From: Pseudisothecium myosuroides
Lineage: Eukaryota; Streptophyta; Bryopsida; Hypnales; Lembophyllaceae
NCBI GenBank assembly: GCA_951799445.1
Contig: OX637287.1
Coordinates: forward strand, 4,402,001 to 4,466,000
Length of the DNA stretch: 64,000 bases
Reading direction: 5' to 3'
Part shown: positions 36,234 through 47,935 of the stretch, piece by piece
How the letters are laid out: the number at the start of each line of letters is the position of its first letter
Position numbering within the stretch: the stretch's first letter is position 1
Translations under genes and position numbers: made by a program
Notes under the pieces: model-generated
Databases searched by the model: none
Seen by the model: the letters and a program-made list of their open reading frames with translations, nothing else
What the model was told of the DNA's origin: nothing

Positions 36234-36809
36234 CTCCTTAAGGGCCATGAGTGCAGATTTTGACCAATGAATGAATGGAAACACATCCCAAAGACCCAAA
36301 CTCACCAAAATGCGTTTTTTTATCCATCAATTTTTTTTCAAGATTTTTATATTAATTCTTTAATATTTGTATGGTATAGATTATGAAAATTTTGCTTTGC
36401 AAATATTCTATAATTCTAAGGATATTGGTAGGTCTAGCCTTAAAAAAAAACTTTTTCAATCCAAAAAATGACCCTTCAAAAACAATTTGGATCAAAAAAT
36501 AAAATAAAAATATTCAAAAGTCACTATGATTAGAACTTTGCATTTTGAACTTATAAAAAAAAATTCTAGTAAAAATCATAAATATTCAATCTATAATTGA
36601 TTTTAGAAGGAATTTTCAATTTCTAGTTTCAAATTTTATTGTAAAATATTGGTTTGGGCAATTATTGATTTAATTGTACGAATGTGACCTATAAATCATA
36701 TTTTACAACTATTGCTTGAGAGTCATCATTAAAATATTGTTCTAAGTTGCATTTTATAATAGATCTTTACAATTTTGGAAACCTGGACAACCCCTTGGTC
36801 CTTTAGGGA
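36234..36809. mobile_element. TTAA-flanked element, 576 bp
   Basis: The left end is CTCCTTAAGGGCCATGAG. The right end, read inward, is TCCCTAAAGGACCAAGGGG. They are flanked by TTAA at 36230-36233 and 36810-36813. The ends match the 9775-10551 and 46086-47018 elements with a few substitutions. No coding. Confidence 0.5.
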
Positions 36810-36813
36810 TTAA

Positions 36814-39290
36814 AATTATATAAGAATAAAAATAAAAATACAGTGATATGAACAAAAGTAACATCAAAGAGGTATATGTCTTGAGCAAGTCTTAAAAGTA
36901 ATCCTTAATATTTTTTTTGTTCCCATTAAAACCGTTATTGTCAAATTGTCAATATGTAACTTCTTGTGACGTAGCAATGTGCAATGATAAAATTGAAAAA
37001 TAAATTTTAGTATAAAATTAAAGTAAGTATGATTGCTTTCATGGTTGGGAGATAATCAAAAGATCGATAATGAAAAAAGTTATATTAGGGCCTTAATCCT
37101 TAAAGATCCATGTGTCAAGAATTGGCAAATACTCACAAAATTGCCAAAAATCAACACTCTAGAAAAAGGGCTATTAATTAAATTTCATTCATTTTTAGAA
37201 TTTGTAACCTTACAATCTTATTCTTGACTAGTATTATGATCACATATAAAAATTTGGAGGTCTTCAAACAATGTATGTGTGAGAACAAAGCTTGGAAAGT
37301 GAAGCGAATTTTTTTTTAAAGACTGCCCAAATTTTTGACAATATGGCTTTGTATGGCCTTTTGAGGCCTATAATTCAAAATTCCTATAAAAGGAAGATTT
37401 AGAGACTTCAAATTTGATTTGAGCCTCAAGTTAGGATCGAGTATACAAATTTTCAAAGCAAAAGGATGTTGTCCTTCTCTTGCCCAATTTAAGCCCCCCC
37501 TCCAAAAAAAAAATAATGTGTATAACATTTTTTTCCAACCGTCGGATATTCATAAAGATGAGAGTCCTCAAAAGTTTGTTTATTTCTTCAATCTCATAAA
37601 AAAATGAAGAATTTTTTTTTATACTTCATTTTAAATGCCAAAATTTCTCAAAATCTGTTTTGGCTTGTAAGGAGCTTTAGAAATAAAATAACACGATTTG
37701 AAACAATAAGCTTTGTATATCAAGGTTAAAAATAAAATAAAACAATTGATAAATGATATTTATCAATGAGATCGAGTGGAAGAATTCTTGATACCTTGAG
37801 CTTGAGGCTTGGGTTCAATGTATGCAACCGATAGTGCTCTTCATATAACTTACATTGTCGATAATGATTCCATTGTTCACAATATCAATTTTTCCAATTA
37901 TTGATAATATCAAAGATTGACCAATTATGTATTGTGAGTCTCTACATTGAAGTAAAAAATTAAATATTTATAAAGCTTTCAATCTTAAGCTCAATGTGCT
38001 ATGCAAGAAGAATCTAGTTTGTTCTTGCAAGGATTTGAAGCAAGTTTTCAAGTAATGCATAAATTTAATAAATTCAAAATTTTGTCAACAAATATTTAAA
38101 AAAAACATTCTCACTTCTTATCCTCATTCATTTACAAGTTCAAGTTTCTAAAATGTTCTTTTGGAGACTAAGTTGCCAATGATTAGTTAGCCTTCCTTTG
38201 TTTTTCCTAAAGCTCATATAGAAGGCTCTTGAAATCACTCATAATCCATTTAGTGAACACTAAGACTCTTATGAGCCATATCCCCTAGTGCTTGCAAAGT
38301 TGACATTGAATGAATTTCAATTCCCAAAAATTTAAATGAGGATTCAAATCAATTCAGTATCTCACCTATTCGCACGACAAGATGGTAGAATTAGATATAG
38401 CAACAATTTATTTTTAAAGTGACATTGAATATTCAACTACCTAGCAATATTCTTCTTTTGTGCATTGTTGATTAAAAAATTAAAGCCAATTATAGCGTCC
38501 CACTAAGCCTAACCACTCTTTAGAATCTATACTTCCCCAAAACCTTAGCCATTCTTATTTGTGACCATGCTCTCTTTGCAAACATTTAGTGTAAGCCGCT
38601 CATTAGGGAGTAAATGGAATCCTTTACAATTGATGAATAATATTATGTAAGATATGAGTATTTAAAAGAGACATTTTTTCAAGCCTTGATTATCCCATTG
38701 GTTGAATGACAATTTTTCTTTTGAAATCATTAGTGAACTTAAAAAGAATCTAGTCTTTTTGTTCCATAATTTTTTTGACACTCATATATTTAATATTTTA
38801 AAATCTCAAAGTTAAGAGTATAGGACATCCTAGACTAAAACGTTAAATGGACCTTCTTGAATCATGAAATGTCTTAATTCTCTTTGGTTGCTTCAAAAAA
38901 CTCTTCACCTTTTATTAATTTCTCATTAAAATTTATGATGATTTTAATATGTAAAAATGTTGAATATTCAAGTCTATTTTTTAAGTATTGGAAAAAGGAA
39001 GGTGACTCATTTTTATGTACAGTCAGGTCCAATAATCTTACAAACTGCGTCTAGTGCCATTCAAAAAATTTGCATAATATACATTACAATTGCATTTTTC
39101 ATCTTGCATAATTAACACTCAATTCTTATGCAATCCCAATCAAGCATACCAAATTTGGATTTCAAAAAAACAAAATTTTATTTTTGATGAATTATTTTAT
39201 TTAATCTTCATGATAATTGATTGAAAAAAAATTGGAGATGAATTTCTTAAATTTGATTGCATAGATATGTAGAAAACATCCATACATACA
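36814..39290. other. Gene-free AT-rich stretch
   Basis: Many short frames on both strands, none protein-like. No delimitable repeat was recognised. Confidence 0.45.
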
Positions 39291-40083
39291 CACTACTAAA
39301 GAAATCGATGTCCATTTTAGCATAGATTTAGTATAATTTTGTTAATAAAGAGGGTTGATTAGGACGTCTTATTTCGGACACTTTTTAGCATAGTTCTGTT
39401 GATACTATCACGTATGATGAATGTCCTCATGAATGTGCCACGTCAGTTAAGATCAATTGCCACATCATCAAAAATTATTATTATTATTATTATTAATAAC
39501 AAAAAAATATTATTACTTAAAAATTTGCCAAGTAGGCATAATCTACCACATAGGCAAGGCTACCACATCAATAGACCTACCGCACGGGAAGGACTACTAC
39601 ATTAATGCATTAATTAATTAAAACCAATCAATTAAGATTTCAAAAGTAGATTTTGCACTTTAGGATTTAATATTATATAAGCCAACAATTCACTTCAAGT
39701 TATTCATTTCATTTTGCAATTGAACTTTGGATGCAACTTGTCATGGTGTCCAATAAGCAGAGAAGACAAGGCCTTTATACTAGTGGGGTGGTAGGAGGTA
39801 AGACAACCAATATGGGATAGGATAAGGAGGAGCTCAACTACTCATAGTTAAGTCACAACTTGAAGTAGAAATTGTGATTAAAGCAGAATTTTAGACCTCA
39901 TTTAGGCATAGTAGATTAACTTTTTTTGAAAAACTTTGAACTAAAAAAAGTTGGAAAATCATGGCAACTTTCATTTCCAAAAATCCGTTTGAAATTTAGA
40001 GATTCCTATCAAAAGTTGTGGCCAAATTTCAGATAGGATGTTTGAAATTGTCAAAGAAAATGTCCCTTCCAAACTGTATCTGA
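39291..40083. mobile_element. Fold-back CACTA-like element, one arm plus loop (copy B)
   Basis: It starts CACTACTAAAGAAATCG, which matches the reverse strand of the right end of copy A (29751-31652), and runs collinear with that arm read backwards. It reaches the hairpin tip GGCCAAATTTCAGATA (40020-40035) and then a 41-bp loop (40036-40076) that is the exact reverse complement of the loop in copy A. It stops 7 bp into the opposite arm. The second arm is missing and GC-rich, protein-like sequence follows. Confidence 0.7.
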
Positions 40084-40308
40084 CCCCAACTGAATGCGGT
40101 TGCGCGTAGCGCTGAGCTCGCGCATTGCTGCATTCAGCTTCTCGCTCACCCCAGACCCCCAGTACTGACAGAAATCATAGCCTTGTCCGTGACCCAATTT
40201 TGTTGTAGCCTTCTCCAATTCAATGGACTCCGCATCCCTTCTAACTTAGTCGTGCTTGATTATGTCCCATTCGGTTGACGCAAGAAACCTCAGGAAGTCC
40301 GCCGTGGC
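40081..40308 (-). pseudogene. GC-rich decayed exon fragment abutting a broken transposon
   Basis: On the minus strand 76 codons are open except for one TAA: ATADFLRFLASTEWDIIKHD, stop, VRRDAESIELEKATTKLGHG, then a stretch with QYWGSGVSEKLNAAMRELSA, ending NRIQLG. Composition is about 50 per cent GC against a roughly 30 per cent background, and the frame looks like genuine protein. I do not recognise the family. It begins exactly where the copy B transposon arm ends. It could therefore be a captured or dislocated piece of a host gene. No splice partners were found. Confidence 0.4.
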
Positions 40309-41489
40309 TTAGGGTTTTAGATCAATACTAAACACTTTGTATTATTTTTCTTATATTTTTTTTACTATAGCAATCTTAGTTTGAATATAAAATAGAAAGA
40401 AAATCAATCTAGTTTGTATAGGAAAACAAATTTTTGAAATAATTTTTCTACCATAAAATGCAACCTTACGTTAGGCAATAGTCATAAAATGGTTGATTGG
40501 GCTTTTAGGGATTAAGTATGGAATTTTGTTTGAAAGTGTTGGAATTGGGAAAAAAGTCATGGTTTTACAGCTTCAATAAACACCACCATTCAATTTCTAC
40601 ACATGCCAAATGGTTCATTCATTTAATATTTAACAATCTTAAGGGATGTTTTTGGATTACCATTTCAACCTTGTATGAAGTTAAAAGAGTCATGTTGGAA
40701 TCCAAATCAACAAGAATCATCCCTCCTTAGGAACAATAGTTGAAAGCTAAATCCTTTTTGTTTTGACCACCTATAAATGTGTGTAATTTTCCATCAAAAA
40801 TGAGCAGGACAAAATACACAAGAAAGAGTCTTAGATTTCTTATTTTAATAAAGGGGGGGAATAGTAAATCTATTCAATTTAAATATTTGCAACAACCAAA
40901 GGGATGACAACAAGTCATTCTACCTTATACTAGAGTGTGGCACCCAATCTTTGTCCTAGCAAAACTGCAAGTTGATATAGTGCCATAGCTCTATCATTTT
41001 TATTCAACGCATTGGATCAATTTATATTCACATAAAGAACAAAGAAAACTTGCACAAGTAATTGAAATTTATAGTTTAAATTCTTGTCAAGCCAAAATGC
41101 TTTTACTAAAAAACCTCAAACTTTCTATTCTCCCTTCCATCATGCTTTTTTAGGAATTAAATTTTCTTAGATTTTTTTAACAATTGAAAGAAGATTCAAA
41201 CTCTAATAACATGTATTGTATCTATTGGATTTTGTGTGGATAAATTATGAATTTTCAAATCTGTGATTATTAATAGGTGTATCCAATATTAAATCTATTG
41301 TGAACTCTTATCAGTGTTTAAATTTTAGGCAAGAATTTGTTGAATGTTTAACCTTGTCATACTCTGGCAAAGTAAATATAGTAGAGAATTCATATATCTG
41401 GATCTAAATTGCATAACTGGGCACATAGGGCATTTTTACAAAGTTGTACAAATAAGTCCAAAATAGCTAGGGGCATTTTCTACATAAAT
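40309..41489. other. Gene-free AT-rich stretch
   Basis: An isolated right-end-like string of the TTAA family (cttttagggattaa, near 40502-40515) occurs without a left partner. No gene is supported; the 70-codon frame at 40518 has no protein character. Confidence 0.4.
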
Positions 41490-42315
41490 AATTTGCCTTT
41501 TGAACTAGCATAAATGATACAAAGTCACTTCAAATGTCCTTAAACTTTTTTACAATGTAGATCAACTTTTCAAGTACTTACATATCAATTTTCACCTAAA
41601 CCTAAGATAATGTTCAACTTTGGTAGACATTTCCTTATTACTGAATTTTTTGCCAAGGTATGGCCTCCACACCTTGGTTGTATTTTGTGCATGATTTATA
41701 AATCCCATATATAATGTAAATAAGTTTTTGATACAAAGTATTAGATAAGTTAAAAAAATTATCCTCCAAGTTTCATAGTCATATCACAAAAACTCAATAA
41801 GATTAAAGCTCCCAAATACACTCTTTTTAGCTGCCTTAAATTCCGAACACCTCCACTTTGAAGCCTCATATCTCCTTCCCATAGTATATCTACATCTAAA
41901 AATTGGTGTCATGGTAGAAAAACTATCCAAACACTTATATCCAAAAATTTGCTTGCATTCAACACTTTATCAAAATAGAAACCCAAAGCTTCTCACATCA
42001 ATGCTTCTTTCAATAATAAATCACTAACAAACGTAGACTACTTAGTGTATAAGTTCATCCCACACTTCTAACCCACCAAGAACCAAGAAAGAGACAAAGG
42101 ACCTACCCTTGCCTTTAAGTAGTCAACCACAACCCTAACGTAGGTTGATCACCTTCTAATCCTAACCCTCTTTAACTCTAACATCAACTACTAACCAAAT
42201 AGTTATCAAGGCTGATAACTAACAAGAACAACTAATAAGAACTTCCAACACTACACACATCTTTTAACATAGAAAGATGCCTATTTTAACTAATAGACGA
42301 CTCATATTATGACAT
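41490..42315 (+). repeat. Dispersed 0.8-kb direct repeat, copy 2
   Basis: Collinear with 20105-20930 in the same orientation, diverged by substitutions and small gaps throughout. Shared landmarks include catatcacaaaaactcaata, aagctccc and a catcaatgctt passage. Ends are approximate. Confidence 0.5.
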
Positions 42316-43922
42316 TCTACAATGTTGCCTCTGATGCGATGGTATGCCATCAAATAACACCCGCATTGGCAAAGATTATGTTTCCCCCATCACACTAGAA
42401 ACCGCCTACTCTCATTTGCCAAATCGCTTGCAACGCCAAGCCCACATTCTAGTACGTGATTTGAAAACTGCCATTTTTTGCAGTGAGATCGTTGCTAAGT
42501 CCTAATCTGTCAAGTGTTGTCTCCAGCACAATTTTGACTCTTGCAAAGGTACCCCAATCTGATGTTGTCATTGATCCAAAAATTGCTTTTGCCTCTCATG
42601 AGATAGTCAAGAAGCATTGAAAAAACATTATGAATTGAATTGGCACTTTCAAGATTCTTGGGCTTTGAGGTTGTACTGGGAGTGGATGGCCACATCACAC
42701 AAATTAGAGGTGAATAGTGAGCAAATAAAAACTACTTGAATGTTTCCCAAAATATACTCATTGTGAAAACATGCTGGCAAAGGCAAGGCTCTCTATGACA
42801 TGGGGAAGTGATTAGGTGTAGGGTGAATTACTACCTGTCACTAACTAGCATGTGAAAAATGAGCGGGTCTTTTTTTGCTAGGGGCGGTGATACAATTGTA
42901 TAGAAGGTGGTTTCCAAGATGTCAAAACAGTACAAGCGCAAACTAAGTAAGCTAACTACACCTAATTGTGATCCTTTTCTAAAACTGACCCTACAAATTC
43001 TTGCCTTAAATGTACTCCCTCTATTCATGAGAGTTTGAATGCTACAATCTATTGAAGAAGTATTGGAGCAAACCCAATGACTAGAAGTTTGCACAAGTTA
43101 TGATGTCCATATGTGCTAATTGCCTGAAGTTGGGGCTATTGCAAAAGCCGCAATTGAGCAATTCATCTCAATATCAACGGACAAGGTCACAACTCTCCAC
43201 AACCAGCAATGATTTGTCATGACATATCTAAAGTAAACAATCTATTTACGACAACGTTAAGCATTTTAGCATATGTTTGATTGAGTGATGGTGGTGGTGG
43301 GGTAATTTTCTCCGGTTAGGGAATAGAAATAATGAAGATAAATTTCACTATTTTTTGCTAATTCTTCATCAAGTTTGGAATTAGTAGAAATTAAGGAAGT
43401 GCAGATTATAGTCCGACCTATTCCCAATGTATAGGCAAACCTATTTCTGAGAAGCGCAAATCTAAAAATTGATCTTAATAACTTCATTAGGTAACAATGT
43501 GTTATTTGTCACACATTCTCAAAGTTGCTAAAACTACATTATATTCTTCTAGTCAAAAATAGGTCTCTTCTATCTTGTGCAAATGGGGCCTTGGTCTAAA
43601 ATAGATTGTATACCTTATGCATCCTCAAACTTCTCTTGGCAATTTTTGCTTTTGTATTGTACATTGCCCTTTATAAAATAAAGTAACTCCAATTTTGACT
43701 TGTACGAATATCTTTCAAAATTTGACCTTTTTTGATCTAATTTTCAAAACTAACCTAATGAATTTATTTATTTATATAATCTTGAGCAACTCACCAAATT
43801 TCAATTTCAAAAAACAAAAATTTCATTTTTGAAAAATTGTTTTGTGTATTTTTCATTGTAATACAAAATAATTGATTGAAAAATATTGGTGATGAATTCT
43901 TTAAATTTTATTGTACAAATAT
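42316..43922. other. No firm gene
   Basis: Slightly GC-richer patches at 42330-42720 contain a minus-strand frame of 62 codons (42510-42698) with no recognised motif. Otherwise AT-rich. Confidence 0.35.
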
Positions 43923-43926
43923 TTAA

Positions 43927-44272
43927 GAAATTTCAATTTGCACATTTCACTTTTAGGGGGGAAAATCATTACCGAGGAAAATTTTTACACTATATAGAAT
44001 TCAATGTCAAGGTGTCACTAATCAAAAATTTGTACAACAAATTTCTCTAGATTATAATTGGAATTTGGCAAACCAATTGCACCATCATGCTCAAAGGTAC
44101 AAAAGTAGTTATAATACAAGGATCAATTAGTTTAAAATATAATTACAATTTTGAAAATTCTATTTCATAAAATTTGGGAAGGCAACACCTTAACATTGAA
44201 TTCTTTGTATTGTAAATTTTTTTCTAGGTAATGGTTTTTTTCCCTAAAAGTGAATGTGCACATTGATGTTTC
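43927..44272. mobile_element. Long-armed inverted-repeat MITE flanked by TTAA, 346 bp
   Basis: Arms of about 90 bp are inverted copies. The left reads GAAATTTCAATTTGCACATT and the right, read inward, GAAACATCAATGTGCACATT. The match continues through cacttttagg and gaattcaatg. TTAA flanks both sides (43923-43926 and 44273-44276). The ends differ from the CCCCTAAAG family, so I keep it separate. The transcript would fold into a hairpin. Confidence 0.6.
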
Positions 44273-44276
44273 TTAA

Positions 44277-45535
44277 AAGGTAATTATCTTATTTTCTAGA
44301 AGTCATTGTACATTTGTTGTGTTGATAAGGATGCCAATGCTCAAAACTCATATTGAGCTGATCTTTGAGAGGTTCAATTGGCATGGAGGGTTGTCGGAAC
44401 AGGAGATTGGGAGAGAGGCCTATTTCTTTGGGTTGATTGAGCAGCTATTTTTCTAGAGTTCCACTTTTAGAGCTCAAAAGTTTGGGTCGAAATTTGGACA
44501 ACATGCTAAGAGAGAGAGGGCAAGCACTTAGGCGAGCTCTAAATTTTTTTTCATTAACTTTGAACGCTTGTATCTTGCAATTTATAAAGCCAAATGGAAG
44601 AATTTTTTCTACACATTCTCACAATAGTGTAGGTGTGTATTGAAAATGGGAAAAAAATCCTAATTTTCACTCAATGAAATACAAAAGACAATTCTAGGAC
44701 AATTTTAGAATCATTAGCTCAAATTCTAGTGTAATTGCATTAGATTATTTAATATTTATATGTATATTTTACTTGTTTTAGAAAAAGTGTTTTGCATTGA
44801 CTATTGGGATTTTGATTCTTCCAAAAACAAATTGTCCACCCTAAAATGAAACCTTCCTCATATAGTTGCTTTTGGGCAAACATTCTCTCAATATAAGATG
44901 ATTTTAGATATGCTAGACACCTCCATTGCCTTTTAAAACTAGCTTGCAAGTAACTAACATAACTACCTAACTAATTATGGTCTAAATTCCAAATGTTTGA
45001 TAGTGCCTCTTTTTCCACCAAGTTTAGTCAAACTATGTTGACCCTATTAGGTAGGGTCCAAAATTTTTTGTCTTCTAACTTCAAACATTATAATCTCACA
45101 ATTTTCATAGTCAAATGATCTAATTTTTTTTTACAAATTCCTTTAGTAGTCTAGCACAAATTTCTACGATTGAAAGTTTAAAATATATTTGTATATTTCA
45201 TTTATGCTCAATGCACTAAAAAGTGATAGTTTTGGATACATTTTGCGAAAAATACTCAAGAAACTTTAGGGGTTAAATATGAACATGAATGATAAAGGAA
45301 GGGCACTTTTGATGAAGCCATTGAGAGGAGATATTAAATAAGAGATATTCTATGAATTCATCCCTTTGTGTATTTATTGTGTTTTTTTTCCAACATCTTT
45401 TGCACAAGGTTTTGCTTCAATAGCCATTTCTTCTTTCTACTAAGAAACATACATTATATGAAACATTGTCAATCAATGCAGAGGGGGCCCTTTCTCATTC
45501 TCAAAATGTAGCTAGGATGGCCTCTCCTACAATTA
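44277..45535. other. Gene-free AT-rich stretch
   Basis: A right-end-like string of the TTAA family (aaactttaggggttaa, 45261-45276) has no detectable left partner. No gene is supported. Confidence 0.4.
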
Positions 45536-45537
45536 TA

Positions 45538-45618
45538 CTCCCTCTGTCTCAAAATAAGACCGGTGTTTCCTTCGTATTTTACAAAGGAATCACCGGTTTT
45601 ATTTTGGGACAGAGGGAG
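45538..45618. mobile_element. Stowaway-like MITE, 81 bp hairpin
   Basis: CTCCCTCTGTCTCAAAATAA at the left is matched by its inverse at the right (read inward CTCCCTCTGTCCCAAAATAA), and the whole 81 bp folds on itself. TA flanks it at 45536-45537 and 45619-45620. CTCCCTCYGTC ends with TA duplication define Stowaway elements mobilised by Tc1/mariner transposases. The copy is short and very well paired. Confidence 0.85.
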
Positions 45619-46085
45619 TATTAGCCAAAGCAATATGCTACTTGAAAACCAATTGGCATGAAAAGTAGTTTTGATATTTTCTATAATGTTTCAACCTATT
45701 GAACCCACTTCAACAGTGAATATGTCTTGCCAAGCACCGCATTTAGGCTGCAATGTCAAAGCACTATTCTCTATTTACTTTTGTATGCTTTGATTGGACA
45801 AACTTTGGACAAGCAACAAGACTCATACCCTACTTCAAGGAGATTTTTGATTCCCCTTAGGACTGCCCTCTAGGCGAGTGAATGTTGGTTAAGGGTTAAA
45901 TTGAAGGGCCCCTCAAGGTATTCCAGGGAGAAAAATACCTCCCTTCCTAGGATCTACAGGAAGAAGTGCAAAGTGACTTCAATGTTGAGCTATTGTATCA
46001 CGTAGAATATTAATTACACTAAATATATGTAGGAAATGTCATACTACAAGTATTTCATAGAAATAAAATTTGTGTGGTTTCTTAA

Positions 46086-47018
46086 CCCCTAAAGGTCCAA
46101 ACACCGTTTTTTGACAACATAGCGATTTTGGGCAGCTCATTGCGAGTGGAGTTTTTATTTTTTTTCTTTGAAATTTTCACACAAGATGTGCCCGAGGAGT
46201 ATCTTTAAGGCCCAACAATTTTCATAACTTTTGACTACATGGTTAAAAAGTTATTGTATGATATGTAATTTTCGGTGCGCGGCGGGCAGCCCGGGCAGCT
46301 CAAAAAATTCTTTTAAAATCATTTTTTTTAAAAATAAAAATTCGAAATTGGTTCTTTAGATTTATATGTACGTGGAAAGCTTTAAATCATTCCATTTGGA
46401 TTAATGAGTCAAAAGTTATGAGGATTCTTAGTTTGAGGGTAGTTATGGAATCTCTACTCTAAAATAAACTTTGAAGTCCTTTATTTCACTCAATGTCCAA
46501 TATTTTTGAAAAAAAATAAAAACATTGGATGTAGATTATTTATTACAACATTACAACCGTTGGGATTGGCATTTTTCAATTCCATAAATAAATTCTTAAC
46601 AATTTAGTGTTTTGAATCATTCTCTACTTCTTTCTACTTACTATTTTTTTCCTATATGTTGTGCAATTCCAAATGATCTGAAAATTTTCAAGCATGTAGC
46701 CAACTTGCCTAGAAGAATGAATCCAAAGAGTAACCACCATTTTGGGCATTTTTTCATACAAATGTGACCTTGTGAAGTGCAGCTGCCCGGATTTTCGCAG
46801 GGACAAAAAAGGGTTTCTGTCAATTGAAACGCTAATATCTTCCAATCTGCACGGTGGAAAATTCTGAAATTTTTTCCACATCTTCTCAAACCAGCGTTCT
46901 ATAAGATCTTACGGTTACATGTGTCCAAAAATGTTTTTTTTATAAAATTTGGTACTTGTATTAGAAATGGCAGTTTTGGAGCAGTTTTGGTGCAAACATA
47001 GTCTCAGACCTTTAGGGG
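46086..47018. mobile_element. TTAA-flanked element, 933 bp, clean copy
   Basis: The left end CCCCTAAAGGTCCAAACACC and the right end read inward CCCCTAAAGGTCTGAGACTA share a perfect 12 bp. They are flanked by TTAA at 46082-46085 and 47019-47022. The interior is related to 25444-26387 and 61457-63391. Two overlapping minus-strand frames of about 85 codons near 46624-46889 are not protein-like. Confidence 0.65.
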
Positions 47019-47200
47019 TTAAAGGACATTTCTCAAATGTTATTGTCGTAAGATAACTGAACCTATTCCCTTTCCTTTAAGAAATTTGCCTTTTTCTATT
47101 ATCAAGAATCGTTATTGACTCATTTGTGTTGATTAAAGTTTTGGAGAAATCTAAGTGGAAAAAAATTATCATAAAATTTTTCTTTTTGAATTTTCTATGA

Positions 47201-47931
47201 GAGTGATTGCATGAAACACTTGTACTATTTCTTGTCACATGTCACAGACTAATCTTGTTTTTTGGCCATAACTTTTGCGTCCTCGCTTCAAATGACTCAA
47301 AACTTATAAACAAGATACTTATGACTATTATACACCTTGTCTAATTTTTTGGATTTTTAATTTTTTTTACTATCCAAAAATAGATCCCAATTTTATATCA
47401 CAATACTCAATTTTGGATTTTTTTGAGCAAAGTAGTACCCAAAAATACGAATTTGGAGCTGAAATTTGGAAGAGATGGCCTCCTAGTAGATTTGTAGCTA
47501 TTATCCAAAGGAATTCTAAAAATACTTAATTTTATGTGGTGTGGAAGTACACAAAATGAGCTTCATTTAGTTTGCATTTCAAACATGTAAAGTATTGTTT
47601 TGGTGGGTTTTTTGATGAATGACCATCTTCTTAGAGTTGTTACACATGGATTATTTTATATTTTATTTATTATTTATTATTTATTATCTATTATTAATTA
47701 AAACATCAAAGTATTTATTTTCTTAAGATTTGGCACTTTTCTAGTTCTCCTACTTAGAGAATTTTCCTATGTTTTTGCTTTGGTGGTTACCTTCATCTTA
47801 AAGATGTATAGATTTATCTTTTTTTTTTAAATTTAAATTATTTTTCTAATTTTAAAGTACTTCAAAAAAAATCATGAGTATTGTTAAAAAATACAACAAA
47901 TAGTATGGGTGTTTCTCAGTTGCAATCACCC
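47201..47931. mobile_element. MITE of the 4-bp-TSD family, 731 bp (copy 2)
   Basis: The left end is GAGTGATTGCATGAAACACT. The right end, read inward, is GGGTGATTGCAACTGAGAAA. They are flanked by ATGA (47197-47200 and 47932-47935). The subterminal string gtactattt is shared with the other copies. Non-coding. Confidence 0.65.
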
Positions 47932-47935
47932 ATGA

